From assembly GCF_001468395.1 (NCBI RefSeq), contig NZ_LNSG01000005.1, positions 62,001 to 126,000 of the forward strand: DNA of 64,000 nt. The letters are read 5' to 3'. Each line of letters opens with the position of its first letter. The first letter of the stretch is position 1. The position numbers were made by a program, and so were the translations under genes. The notes under the pieces are model-generated. The model was not told where the DNA came from, did no database searches, and was given only the letters and a program-made list of their open reading frames with translations. The stretch comes from Sphingopyxis sp. H073 (GTDB lineage: Bacteria > Pseudomonadota > Alphaproteobacteria > Sphingomonadales > Sphingomonadaceae). Shown in pieces: positions 16,706 through 24,987 of the stretch.

Positions 16706-17318
16706 CGAACAGTGGCACGACTGGGTACTGCACCCCCGAGTGAACGAATGTTTCAACCCTAACCAAACACTACACGATATCATTGCAAGAATGGAATCGG
16801 TCTTCAGTGCAGCAATCTATTATAGGAATCAGGAAGCCGCCGAGGCTGAGTATCGGCACCTTGAGCGGCTTATTGCCGAAAACAACGGACCCAGAGAGTT
16901 TACCCAGTTCGTTGCCCAGGGGCGCGCCATATGGCGCAAGCGAAAGGCCGATAGAGCCGAAGCAGCGTACAATTCGACGCCAGACCCTATCGTCGAGGCT
17001 CGCCAGCGCGAATCCATTGCGAGAAGCCGGCTGATTACACACGCCGGCACGATAGCGATCCGGATGGCCCTGATGTTTGGCAGCATCATACTCCTCGCCC
17101 ACGAGATGAGTGTGATCAACGACCCACAATATCTGGCTCGGATGAATGTTCCCGCAATGAGCTTCTACATCACCGCATTCATTGCCGGTGCTGCCGCCGT
17201 TGCGCTGGCGTTATTCACGTTCCAGTCGGCTCGAGGCTTCAGCCAGCAAATAAAGGAGCACCGGTCGGCCAAAGCCAGCCTCGACCACCAGATGGACCGA
17301 GGATCAGCGCTTACATGA
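16706..17318 (+). pseudogene. 3' part of the gene split by the IS
   Basis: This continues the 14570 frame after the IS, with one Tyr codon shared across the junction and 203 residues before the stop. Two transmembrane helices are visible (TIAIRMALMFGSIILLAHEM and FYITAFIAGAAAVALALF), preceded by a charged helical stretch (RYEQWHDWVLHPRVNECF, AIWRKRKADRAEAAYN). The full-length protein would thus be an inner-membrane protein with an N-terminal HTH-like region. Without a start codon or RBS of its own, this half is probably silent. Confidence 0.7.
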
Positions 17319-17458
17319 CGAACTGCACTTCAACTCCAATTTCAAGCGGCAGCCCTTCCCAAGCCCGATCCGCCAATGCCCAGAAGCAGTCGGCATGAGC
17401 CTGCGCCTGCGCATCCAATCTTCCAGACCGTCAATCACCACATGAAGGAGAGCATGAA

Positions 17459-17668
17459 ATGGCATTCGATTACGAAGATGCAGGCACTTTCGGCAGCGAG
17501 CGCGAGGCAAAAGACTGGGCGCAGCGCAACAAGGTCGATCTGCGCGATCTCCACATTCGCAACGTCGGCGGCCAGCGGGTCGAGGTGGGTATCCGCAAGA
17601 GCGCCTACGATCAGCGCGAGAATTACGACAACCGGCACGGCCAGAGACAGGACGGCTTCTGGCGATGA
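17459..17668 (+). CDS. 69-aa protein sharing its N-terminus with the split gene
   Basis: A strong RBS (GAAGGAGAG) precedes the ATG. Residues 1-39 (DYEDAGTFGSEREAKDWAQ, then KVDLRDLHIRNVGGQ) match the N-terminus of the gene at 14570 at roughly two thirds of positions. The remaining 30 residues are hydrophilic (KSAYDQRENYDNRHGQRQDG). It is either a stand-alone copy of a small domain or the remnant of a tandem duplication. Function unknown. Confidence 0.6.
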   Translation: MAFDYEDAGTFGSEREAKDWAQRNKVDLRDLHIRNVGGQRVEVGIRKSAYDQRENYDNRHGQRQDGFWR

Positions 17669-17796
17669 TGAAGTCCACCGCAGCGTGCCTGATTTGGACC
17701 ACTGGCTTGTTGCACGACGCGAACGGAGCTCAGAATTTCGGCCTGATGGAGTTGTGGCGTATTGAAGCCGCTGGTTCCGCGGCTTCCAATATCTTC

Positions 17797-18156
17797 TTAT
17801 GCAGCCAAAGCAGATTGCACGTTGCCAGGAAAAAGCAGGAGAGCGAAGGCATTTGCAATCTGCCGGGCGCTTGATTCAGACAAGCCAGTCACATCCCCCA
17901 CCAAGGCCCCGCCATCGAAAAAGCTTTTAGGCTCAAGGCCAGAAGCGATCAGTTGATAGGTTCGGAACAGAACCCTTGCCATTTTCCCATCGGCAGACTG
18001 TCTGATCATCTGGTCATAATCAGAATCCAAGCTGATATGGTCCCAATGGACCGAGAAGTGTTTTCTTGCTTTTGCCACGTGCAGGAACGGTATCTTGCGG
18101 CGTTGGCACTCATAGAACCAAGCATCGCGAGCGGCCGAATCTCGCTTGTCGATCAT
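17797..18156 (-). CDS. hypothetical protein (119 aa)
   Basis: A plausible soluble protein with DAWFYECQRRKIPFLHVAKA, HFSVHWDHISLDSDYD and a C-terminal hydrophobic helix (QIANAFALLLFPG). The RBS is weak (TTGGAAA). Its start is only 36 bp from the left end of the Tn3 transposon, so its promoter was probably displaced or replaced by the insertion. No family recognised. Confidence 0.5.
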   Translation of the reverse strand: MIDKRDSAARDAWFYECQRRKIPFLHVAKARKHFSVHWDHISLDSDYDQMIRQSADGKMARVLFRTYQLIASGLEPKSFFDGGALVGDVTGLSESSARQIANAFALLLFPGNVQSALAA

Positions 18157-18191
18157 TTTCCAAGCGGGGTTAGGCCATGGGATCCCTTTGA

Positions 18192-18229
18192 GGGGTCAGG
18201 ACATAGAACGGGCACAGATATACGCTAAG
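18192..18229 (+). repeat. Tn3-family left terminal inverted repeat
   Basis: 38 bp beginning GGGGTCAGGACATAGAACGG and ending CAGATATACGCTAAG. It pairs with 23065-23102. Confidence 0.88.
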
Positions 18230-18244
18230 CGTCTCTGCGCGCAC

Positions 18245-18787
18245 TTATGGGTCGACTCTATGCGTCGACGACTCCAGCATTCCAAAGGCATCCATCGGAC
18301 AGTTGTAGCATCGCCTCTCGTCGCAGAGCCGGCATATCGTCAGCGCCGAGACAGCGTCGTCAGACATCTGCGCAAGTATTGTCTCGGCAATACGTTCCAG
18401 CACGAGGCGGTCAGCATTCGAGACATGGCTAAGGATTTCGGATAAAGTCTCGTTTCTTCGTTGCAGGATCGCAGATAGGCGAGTCTCGCCTGCCTCAGTG
18501 AGCATCAGCGCTACTGCACGACGGTCCCGTAGCGCTTTGGATCGAACGGCGAACCCGGCTGCAACCAATCGATCGACAAGCCGCACCGTCCCCGCGTGGG
18601 ACAAGCCTAGCACCCGTCCTAATTCGTCGATCGAAAGACCGGTCGCGTGACCGATGACGACGATCGCCGCGGTGGTTTCGCCACCGCCGGGTATCGTCGG
18701 GTCGAATGCCGCCTTCTTAATTCGATCGGTGATGCCCACTGCGAGGGCGCCGAACAGATTGACGAGCCGGTCCGAGAGTACGTTCAA
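18245..18787 (-). CDS. MarR-family transcriptional regulator
   Basis: A 180-aa protein from a TTG with GAGG upstream; an in-frame stop lies just before, so no longer start exists. The winged helix is clear: LSIDELGRVLGLSHAGTVRL then VDRLVAAGFAVRSKALRDRR. The C-terminus has an unusual Cys cluster (CRLCDERRCYNCPM, ~152-166), suggesting thiol redox or metal sensing. It is divergent from the DUF417 gene, with a palindrome between them. Being the first cargo gene inside the transposon, it most likely represses its neighbour until an oxidant or ligand appears. Confidence 0.85.
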   Translation of the reverse strand: MNVLSDRLVNLFGALAVGITDRIKKAAFDPTIPGGGETTAAIVVIGHATGLSIDELGRVLGLSHAGTVRLVDRLVAAGFAVRSKALRDRRAVALMLTEAGETRLSAILQRRNETLSEILSHVSNADRLVLERIAETILAQMSDDAVSALTICRLCDERRCYNCPMDAFGMLESSTHRVDP

Positions 18788-18819
18788 AGGGTTGCCTCAT
18801 TCATTGACGGCGTATAGTG

Positions 18820-18834
18820 TATGCGCAGCGCATA
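18820..18834. promoter_or_regulatory. palindromic operator between MarR and DUF417 genes
   Basis: TATGCGC-A-GCGCATA is a perfect dyad in the 104-bp divergent intergenic region, typical of MarR dimer sites. Confidence 0.6.
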
Positions 18835-18891
18835 TATCACGCCTGTCTAAGCATGAAGGCAGGTCATGCGCCATGATGAAAGCGAGGCACC

Positions 18892-19368
18892 ATGTTTTCG
18901 ACATTACACATAGCTGAAAAGACGACCGGCTCTCGCGGGTCTCTCGCGTTGCTGCGCTGGGCGCTGGTGGTCATCTTTCTCTGGTTCGGTTGCATGAAAT
19001 TCACGAGCTATGAAGCGATGGGCATCGCGCCATTGATGAAGAACAGTCCGATCATGAGCTGGATTCCGGCCGTTTTTGGGGTGCAGGGTGGAAGCTATTT
19101 TATAGGCACCGTCGAGCTCGCGACGGCCGCTGCGCTGATTATCGGTGCTTTCAACAAGACGGCCTCCGCTCTCGGCGCGGCGATGTCATGCCTGACTTAT
19201 GCCGTGACACTGACGTTTTTCCTGAGCACGCCTGGCGTCGCCGAGCCGACCGCTGGCGGGTTCCCGGCGATTTCGGCCGGAACCGGACAGTTCCTGTTGA
19301 AGGACCTGGTGCTTCTTGCGGCATCAGCGTGCCTTCTACTTGCGTCCATACGGACAGCAGACGCGTGA
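18892..19368 (+). CDS. DUF417 (YkgB/RclC-like) membrane protein
   Basis: A 158-aa protein with about four transmembrane helices (LLRWALVVIFLWFGCMKF, YFIGTVELATAAALIIGAF, AMSCLTYAVTLTFFLS, FLLKDLVLLAASACLLLAS). The motifs FWFG.MKFT.YEA.GI.P and GTVEL belong to the DUF417 family. E. coli YkgB is RclC, part of the reactive-chlorine resistance operon. With a divergent Cys-rich MarR regulator, a role in oxidant stress is likely but inferred. It is carried inside the Tn3-family transposon. Confidence 0.8.
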   Translation: MFSTLHIAEKTTGSRGSLALLRWALVVIFLWFGCMKFTSYEAMGIAPLMKNSPIMSWIPAVFGVQGGSYFIGTVELATAAALIIGAFNKTASALGAAMSCLTYAVTLTFFLSTPGVAEPTAGGFPAISAGTGQFLLKDLVLLAASACLLLASIRTADA

Positions 19369-19501
19369 CGGCAAACAGGTGATAGGCGACGCTCCGGACC
19401 TGCGCTTTTGCCGAACCATACCCGCCTCAGCCCATAACGATCGACAAACCCTGTCGCTTTGATAGGGTGTTCGAAAACATGCTTTCGAGGGTTTGTCGTA
19501 C
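19369..19501 (+). promoter_or_regulatory. probable res site of the Tn3-family transposon
   Basis: The 133-bp stretch directly before the resolvase has AT-rich dyads (GTTCGAAAACATGCTTTCGA, TTTGATAGGG). Tn3-family res sites occupy this position and also control tnpR. Subsite borders could not be assigned by eye. Confidence 0.45.
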
Positions 19502-20086
19502 ATGCTGGTCGGATATATGCGGGTGTCAACGACCGATGACCGCCAAACGGTCGATCTCCAGCGGGACGCGCTCGTCGCAACCGGGGTCGATCATCGGCAT
19601 CTCCATACCGACAAGGCATCCGGCGCGCGCGACGACCGACCAGGCCTGAAAGCCTGCCTCGACTATCTGAACGCGGGCGACACACTGATCGTGTGGAAGC
19701 TCGACCGGCTCGGACGCTCGCTGCCGCACCTGCTGACGATCGTCACCGATCTGAAGGCGCGCGGCATCGCGTTCCGGTCGCTGACCGAGCAGATGGATAC
19801 GACCACGCCGCACGGCGAATTGCTGTTCTCGCTGTTCGGTGCATTGGCACAATATGAGCGTGCGCTCACGCGCGAACGGGTGATGGCGGGACTGGCTGCT
19901 GCCAAACGCCGGGGACGCCAAGGTGGCCGCCCGCCGATGATCGACGCCGAAACGCTCGAGCGGATCACCGCCGCGCTGGATGGCGGGGCCAGCAAGGCGT
20001 CCGTCTGCCGGACCTTCAAGGTGCCGCGTTCGACCCTTCTCGGCACGCTTGCCCGGATCGGCTGGACCGCACCGGCCAAGGTCTAA
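19502..20086 (+). CDS. tnpR: Tn3-family serine resolvase
   Basis: 194 aa from the ATG (a TTG three codons upstream is possible). The N-terminal catalytic domain has GYMRVSTTDDRQ with the nucleophilic Ser at ~9, DTLIVWKLDRLGRS and QYERALTRERVMAGL. A C-terminal HTH follows (ASKASVCRTFKVPRSTLLGT). It resolves the cointegrates made by TnpA. It is 4 nt upstream of tnpA on the same strand. Confidence 0.93.
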   Translation: MLVGYMRVSTTDDRQTVDLQRDALVATGVDHRHLHTDKASGARDDRPGLKACLDYLNAGDTLIVWKLDRLGRSLPHLLTIVTDLKARGIAFRSLTEQMDTTTPHGELLFSLFGALAQYERALTRERVMAGLAAAKRRGRQGGRPPMIDAETLERITAALDGGASKASVCRTFKVPRSTLLGTLARIGWTAPAKV

Positions 20087-20090
20087 GCCG

Positions 20091-23069
20091 ATGCCGCGTC
20101 GCGCCGTCCTGTCGGACGAGCAACGCGCGGCGTTGCTCGCGCTTCCCGACGACGAAACCCTGCTCGTCCAGCACTGGACATTGAGCCGGGACGACTTGGC
20201 CATCATCGTCCGCCGGAGGCGACCGCATAACCGGCTGGGTTTCGCGATCCAGCTTTGCGCGCTGCGCTATCCTGGCCGTTTCCTGCGACCCGGTGAACTG
20301 ATCCCTGATACGCCGCTCGCGTTCGTCGCAGAGCAATTGCAGGTCGGACCCGAGGTGCTGGCCGACTACGCGACGCGCGGCCCGACCCGGTACGAACAGC
20401 TCGATGCACTGCGCGATGCATTCGGCTTCATGCCGCTCAGTCGGCCGCTGCGAACGACGTTGCAGGAATGGCTCCTGCCGATCGCGCTGACGACGACCAG
20501 CGGGGCTAGGCTGGCGCGCGTGATGCTGGATGAGTGCCGGCGACGGCGCATCATTGTGCCGGGCATCAGTTCGGTCGAGCGGATGGTCGCACAGGCGTTG
20601 CTCGATGCCGAACGCCATGTCGCCGAGCATCTGACCCGAGGACTCGATGCTCGACAGCGCCGGCTGCTCGATGCGCTTCTCCTGCCCCACACAGGCACGA
20701 ACTTGAGCGATCTGGCCTGGGTGCGGCAGTCACCCGGCAAGCCCGGCCGAAAGACATTCGCCGCCATCATCGAGCGACTGACACTGCTTCGGGCCATCGG
20801 GATCGATCCGGATATCGCCGTAGGCGTCCATCCCGAGCGCCTCCGACGCCTGTGCCAGGAAGGCGTGCGGCTGACCGCGCAACATGTTCGGACGCTGCAA
20901 GCGACGCGGCGTCGCGCCACATTGGTGGCGACCATCCTCGAAACCATCGTTACCCTCACCGACGATGCGGTGCTGATGTTCGATCGCCTGCTTGGGCAGA
21001 TGTTCCGGCGCGAACAGAACAGCGCGGACACGACACTCAAGCGCAACCGGCGCACCATCAACGGCAAAATCCGGCTGCTTGCCCAACTCGGCGCTGCCTT
21101 GCTCGCCGCCAAGATATCAGGTGGCGATATCGGCGCTGCGGTCGAGGCAGCGATCGGATGGAATGATCTCGGCCGCGAGGTCGATGAAGCCCGCAAGCTG
21201 ATCCGCCCCGATTCGGTCGATCCCGTCGCGGTCGCCGCGACCAATTACCCCGTCCTCCGACAGGTCGGTCCCTCGTTCATCGCCTCGTTCACATTCGGGG
21301 CGGTGCCAGCCTGCCATGCGCTCGCGCGAGCGGTCGCGATCATGCGCGACCTTCATTTTGGTCATCTGCGCAAATTGCCTGCAGGCACGCCAGTCGGCTT
21401 CATCCGGCAAGCTTGGCGTCGGGCGATCGGCACCGGCATTCCCGATCGCAGGATCTATGAATTGTGCGTGCTGGTCGAGCTTCGCGACCGGCTTCGCGCC
21501 GGCGACATGTGGGTCGAGGGAAGCCGACGCTATCGTGCTGTCGAGCAGCAACTCATTCCTGCCCCCGTATTCGCCAACATGCGCGCGGCCGGCCCCTTGC
21601 CGATACCGGCACCGGATACGGCCGATATCTGGCTGGCCGAACGACGCGCCCGCCTCGCCCGTCGATTGGCCGAGGTCGAGCGAAAGGCGGAGACGGACGC
21701 GCTGGAAGACGTGCAGCTCAGCTTGGGCAGGCTGCGGATTTCGCCCTTGAAGGCGATTACTCCCGAGGAATCCGATACCGCCCTTGCGCCGCTCTATGCG
21801 CATCTGCCCGCGATCCGCATCACCGACCTTCTTGCCGAAGTCGATCGATGGACCGGGTTCAGCCAGTGCTTCACGCATCTGCAAAGTGGCCGTGCCGCGG
21901 ATGAACCACGTGCGATCCTCACGGCGGTGCTCGCCGATGCCACCAATCTGGGCCATACGCGCATGGCGGAAGCCTGCAATCTCGTGACCCAGCGCCAACT
22001 CGGTTGGCTCGCCTCGTGGCATCTGCGCGAGGAAACCTACGGTCGCGCGCTCGCCCGGCTTGTCGACGCCCAACACACCGCGCCGCTGGCCGCGCTGTTC
22101 GGGTCCGGCACCTCGTCCAGCTCAGACGGTCAGAACTTTCCGCTCGACCGCCGCGCCCAGGCAACCGGCGCAGTCAATCCGCACAAGGGGACAGAGCCGG
22201 CTGTCTCCTTTTACAGCCACGTCTCGGATCGCTACGCGCCGTTCCATTCCACAGTTATCTCCGCTTCGGCGAGCGAGGCGGCACAGGTGCTCGACGGGCT
22301 GCTCCACCACGGCGCCGATCTGCACATCGAAGAGCATCACGTCGATGGCGGGGGCGTCTCCGACCATGTGTTCGCGCTATGTCATCTGCTTGGGTTCCGG
22401 TTCGCGCCGCGTATCCCGAATATCGCCGCACGCCGTTTGCACCTGTTTAACGGCATCGAACCCGGCCCCGATATTGCGCCGCTGGTCGCGGGCCGCATCG
22501 ACGAAGGTCTGATCGAGGCACACTGGGACGACGTGCTGCGACTGGGAACCTCGATCCGCACAGGCGTCGTCAGCGCCTCGATCATGCTGGAACGGCTCGG
22601 CTCCTATCCACGCGCCAACGGCCTGGCACTGGCGTTGCGCGAGATCGGTCGCGTCGAGCGTACCCTGTTCACGCTCGACTGGATCGAGCAGCCCGAACAG
22701 CGTCGCCGCGCCACCCGCGAACTCAACAAGGGAGAAGCGGAAAATGCCCTGAAACGCGCCATCTTCTTCCATCGCATCGGCCGTATCCGCGATCATGCGC
22801 TGCAAGCCCAAAGCCATCGGGCGAGCGCGCTGAACCTCGTCGCCGGTGCCATCGTCCTGTGGAACACGACCTACCTGCAAGCCGCCCGGATGCATCTCGC
22901 CAACCTCGGCCGGCCGGTCCCGCCGGACCTGCTGCAACACCTATCACCGCTCGGTTGGCAGCATATCAATCTCACCGGCGATTACCTCTGGACCGATCCC
23001 GATGCGCCATCCACCGCGCTCAGACCGCTTCGCCAGATGCGCGCCGTCGAAGGCACGGCAAAACCTTAG
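20091..23069 (+). CDS. tnpA: Tn3-family transposase
   Basis: A 992-aa protein starting MPRRAVLSDEQRAALL just after tnpR; the longer frame from 19980 overlaps tnpR and is rejected. The N-terminal region has the DUF4158-like DNA-binding block (LSRDDLAIIVRRRRPHNRLG). The C-terminal half has the catalytic-domain marks SFYSHVSDRYAPFHSTVI, HIEEHHVDGGGVSDHVFALC and the closing LNLVAGAIVLWNTTYL. The length is normal for the family. Its stop codon lies inside the right inverted repeat. Intact. Confidence 0.93.
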   Translation: MPRRAVLSDEQRAALLALPDDETLLVQHWTLSRDDLAIIVRRRRPHNRLGFAIQLCALRYPGRFLRPGELIPDTPLAFVAEQLQVGPEVLADYATRGPTRYEQLDALRDAFGFMPLSRPLRTTLQEWLLPIALTTTSGARLARVMLDECRRRRIIVPGISSVERMVAQALLDAERHVAEHLTRGLDARQRRLLDALLLPHTGTNLSDLAWVRQSPGKPGRKTFAAIIERLTLLRAIGIDPDIAVGVHPERLRRLCQEGVRLTAQHVRTLQATRRRATLVATILETIVTLTDDAVLMFDRLLGQMFRREQNSADTTLKRNRRTINGKIRLLAQLGAALLAAKISGGDIGAAVEAAIGWNDLGREVDEARKLIRPDSVDPVAVAATNYPVLRQVGPSFIASFTFGAVPACHALARAVAIMRDLHFGHLRKLPAGTPVGFIRQAWRRAIGTGIPDRRIYELCVLVELRDRLRAGDMWVEGSRRYRAVEQQLIPAPVFANMRAAGPLPIPAPDTADIWLAERRARLARRLAEVERKAETDALEDVQLSLGRLRISPLKAITPEESDTALAPLYAHLPAIRITDLLAEVDRWTGFSQCFTHLQSGRAADEPRAILTAVLADATNLGHTRMAEACNLVTQRQLGWLASWHLREETYGRALARLVDAQHTAPLAALFGSGTSSSSDGQNFPLDRRAQATGAVNPHKGTEPAVSFYSHVSDRYAPFHSTVISASASEAAQVLDGLLHHGADLHIEEHHVDGGGVSDHVFALCHLLGFRFAPRIPNIAARRLHLFNGIEPGPDIAPLVAGRIDEGLIEAHWDDVLRLGTSIRTGVVSASIMLERLGSYPRANGLALALREIGRVERTLFTLDWIEQPEQRRRATRELNKGEAENALKRAIFFHRIGRIRDHALQAQSHRASALNLVAGAIVLWNTTYLQAARMHLANLGRPVPPDLLQHLSPLGWQHINLTGDYLWTDPDAPSTALRPLRQMRAVEGTAKP

Positions 23070-23102
23070 CGTATATCTGGGTCCGTTCTGTGTACCGACC
23101 CC
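23065..23102 (-). repeat. Tn3-family right terminal inverted repeat
   Basis: CTTAGCGTATATCTG... ending ...GACCCC; the reverse complement of the left repeat with seven mismatches over 38 bp. Confidence 0.88.
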
Positions 23103-23511
23103 AAGTCGCAAACGCATCGAGGCCGGGGTCGCGGTTTGCGCGATCCTGGCCGGGGCCGGACTGGTGTTTGCCCCCACCGCCGCGCCGGCGCAAGCGGTGG
23201 GCAATCTCGCAAATGGCCAGGCGCTTTATCGAGCAAAATGTGGCGGATGCCATTCCATCGAGGCAAACCGTATCGGCCCGGCGCACCGCGGTCTCATTGG
23301 ACGTCGGATCGCAACGGCACCAGGCTATGCTTATTCTCCGGCACTCAAGAAATTGACCGGCGTTTGGACGCCGGCGCGGATCGATTTATGGCTGCAGGGA
23401 CCCCAAAAAATGGCGCCAGGCTCGAAAATGTTTTCGACTGTCTCCGACGCCGCGCAACGGCGCGACATTATTGCTTATCTTGCCGCAAACTCGTCCGTGG
23501 ACCGGAGGTAG
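23103..23511 (+). pseudogene. cytochrome c, 5' end cut by the transposon
   Basis: The frame begins inside the Tn3 inverted repeat and no start codon is found between the repeat and the signal peptide (VAVCAILAGAGLVFAPTAAP, then AQA). The mature part is a class I cytochrome c: CGGCH haem site, GPAHRGLIGRR, YSPALKK, WTPARIDLWLQGPQ and Met-containing MAPGSKMFS as the likely distal ligand. Such proteins carry electrons in the periplasm. Only the first few residues are missing, so the insertion probably removed the start and promoter rather than any functional domain. Confidence 0.75.
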
Positions 23512-23524
23512 CGGGACGCCTGTT

Positions 23525-24121
23525 ATGAGATCGTCAGACTGCTTGCTGGAAGACATTCGAGCGTGCACCCTGTGCGCTGAGCATCTGCCAGCCGGACCGC
23601 GCCCGATCGTTCAGTTCAGCGCAACCTCAACAATTGTCATCATCGGTCAGGCGCCCGGCGCGCGGGTCCATGAGAGCGGCACTGCCTGGGATGACGCAAG
23701 CGGCGAGCGGCTGCGCGAGTGGACGGGGCTGACGCCCGATATTTTTTACGATCCGGCGCAGGTCGCACTTGTGCCGATGGGCTTTTGCTATCCCGGCACC
23801 GGGAGCAGTGGCGATTTGCCGCCGCGCCTCGAATGTGCACGAATGTGGCATGATCGCGTCATGGCCGTGCTTCCACCCGCGCGATTGACGCTGCTCGTTG
23901 GAAGCTATGCACACCAGCGCTACTTGGTCGAGGACAAAAAACAATCGCTGACTGAACGTGTTGGTAAATTTCACGAGTACCTGCCGCACTACTTTCCGCT
24001 TCCGCATCCATCATGGCGCAGTATGGGCTGGATGAAACGTAACCCATGGTTCGAGCACAACGTCCTGCCAATGTTGCGCGATGCAATTGGAATGCGAATA
24101 GGCACTGCCCCACACGAGTAG
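23525..24121 (+). CDS. uracil-DNA glycosylase family protein
   Basis: 198 aa from an ATG 13 nt after the cytochrome gene. It carries IIGQAPGARVHESGTAWDD, the water-activating GQAPG motif of the UDG superfamily, then PHPSWRSMGWMKRNPWF near the C-terminus, which corresponds to the HP[S]..R leucine-loop motif. An N-terminal CTLCAEHL supplies two Cys, fewer than the four of Fe-S UDGs. It would excise uracil or related bases, or be a relative with altered specificity. The pairing with a cytochrome gene seems accidental. Confidence 0.75.
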   Translation: MRSSDCLLEDIRACTLCAEHLPAGPRPIVQFSATSTIVIIGQAPGARVHESGTAWDDASGERLREWTGLTPDIFYDPAQVALVPMGFCYPGTGSSGDLPPRLECARMWHDRVMAVLPPARLTLLVGSYAHQRYLVEDKKQSLTERVGKFHEYLPHYFPLPHPSWRSMGWMKRNPWFEHNVLPMLRDAIGMRIGTAPHE

Positions 24122-24987
24122 GCTTGTCAGTGTTTTAGGCGACCGCCAGGCCATTGGTAGGCGCTTGGATCCCCTCGTGGGGCAATTTGGCGAACGAGGG
24201 CTTCTCGGTTCGGTGCTGGGCTACCCATGCGGAAGGGCTGGGCTGGCGGGTCGTTCCAATTAGTGGCGATGACTGGGATCGGTGTTATTGGCGCTGGGTT
24301 GACCAAGACGGCTGCATCATTCCGGTGTGTCGGCGGTGATAGCAGGCGATCAAACAGGTTTGCTGTCGGGCGACGGGTTCATTTCCAGCAGGGTGCCGCG
24401 TCCGCGAGGCTATCGAACAGGTCATACCAATGCAGTCGTGTCTACCGTCCATAGTTGCCGTGGCTTTCAAAGTGAGGCGACCGCCAATGGGCAAGTGACA
24501 AGCGGTCGGAAAAGGGCCCATTTAATGTGGTGGAGGGGTCTCCACTTTACGGGATCTTCTGCGAATAAGTCAGACAGGAAGGCGACGATGGAGCAGGTAC
24601 CGGCTGTTGAGTTGGATTTGGCAAAGCCGGTTGGCTAGGTTCACGGCGTCAACGCACAGTGCAATGTGCCCTGATTGGGACGCACAGCAATGTTTTCGAG
24701 CCCAGCGATGCACCATTCGGGGTCATAACGCGCCTCCGTCCCGTCTGAGCGCCATATCCAATGATCCCCATTTATGTCCTAGTTCGATCCGTCTTTCCGG
24801 CATGCGGTCCTATCAGCGATACTGATCGGCCAAGGCGGAAGGTGCTCGCTCAATCGAACGCGCGCGCAATGCTGGTGTTGGGTACCGCAGCTTGCATCCT
24901 AGCCCAGCATTCAGCCATGCCGCCGCGCGATCCATGTCCAGGCGGTCTCGCGTTCACTGCCGCATCCATGTCTACCAACTGATCATG
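24122..24987. other. 866-bp degraded region
   Basis: Apart from the IS110 remnant (separate entry) no gene is supported. A Trp-rich open stretch at 24154-24339 (GLGWRVVPISGDDWDRCYW) may be a decayed gene end, but it has no ATG or RBS. The region looks like a scar of past insertions. Confidence 0.3.
24588..24672 (+). pseudogene. remnant of an IS110-family transposase start
   Basis: After AGGAAGG, an ATG opens MEQVPAVELDLAKPVG, then a TAG, then VHGVNAQCNVP and another stop. IS110/IS1111 transposases characteristically begin with a DEDD motif of the type GLDIAK..FQVHGVD. The residues either side of the internal stop match that pattern, so this is a truncated, mutated relic. Confidence 0.6.

Larger units (their letters stand above)
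18192..23102 (+). mobile_element. Tn3-family transposon with MarR/DUF417 cargo
   Basis: A 4911-bp element bounded by 38-bp inverted repeats starting GGGGTC and ending ACGCTAAG (IRL 18192-18229; IRR 23065-23102, differing at seven positions). It holds a MarR regulator, a DUF417 membrane protein, a resolvase and a large transposase. The flanking pentamers TTTGA (left) and AAGTC (right) do not match. The expected 5-bp target duplication is therefore missing, which indicates a deletion or recombination after insertion. Confidence 0.85.

Noticed and set aside
24154..24339. 61-aa Trp-rich ORF
   Set aside because: Starts at TTG without RBS and has no recognisable domain; possibly a decayed gene end but not supportable as a CDS.
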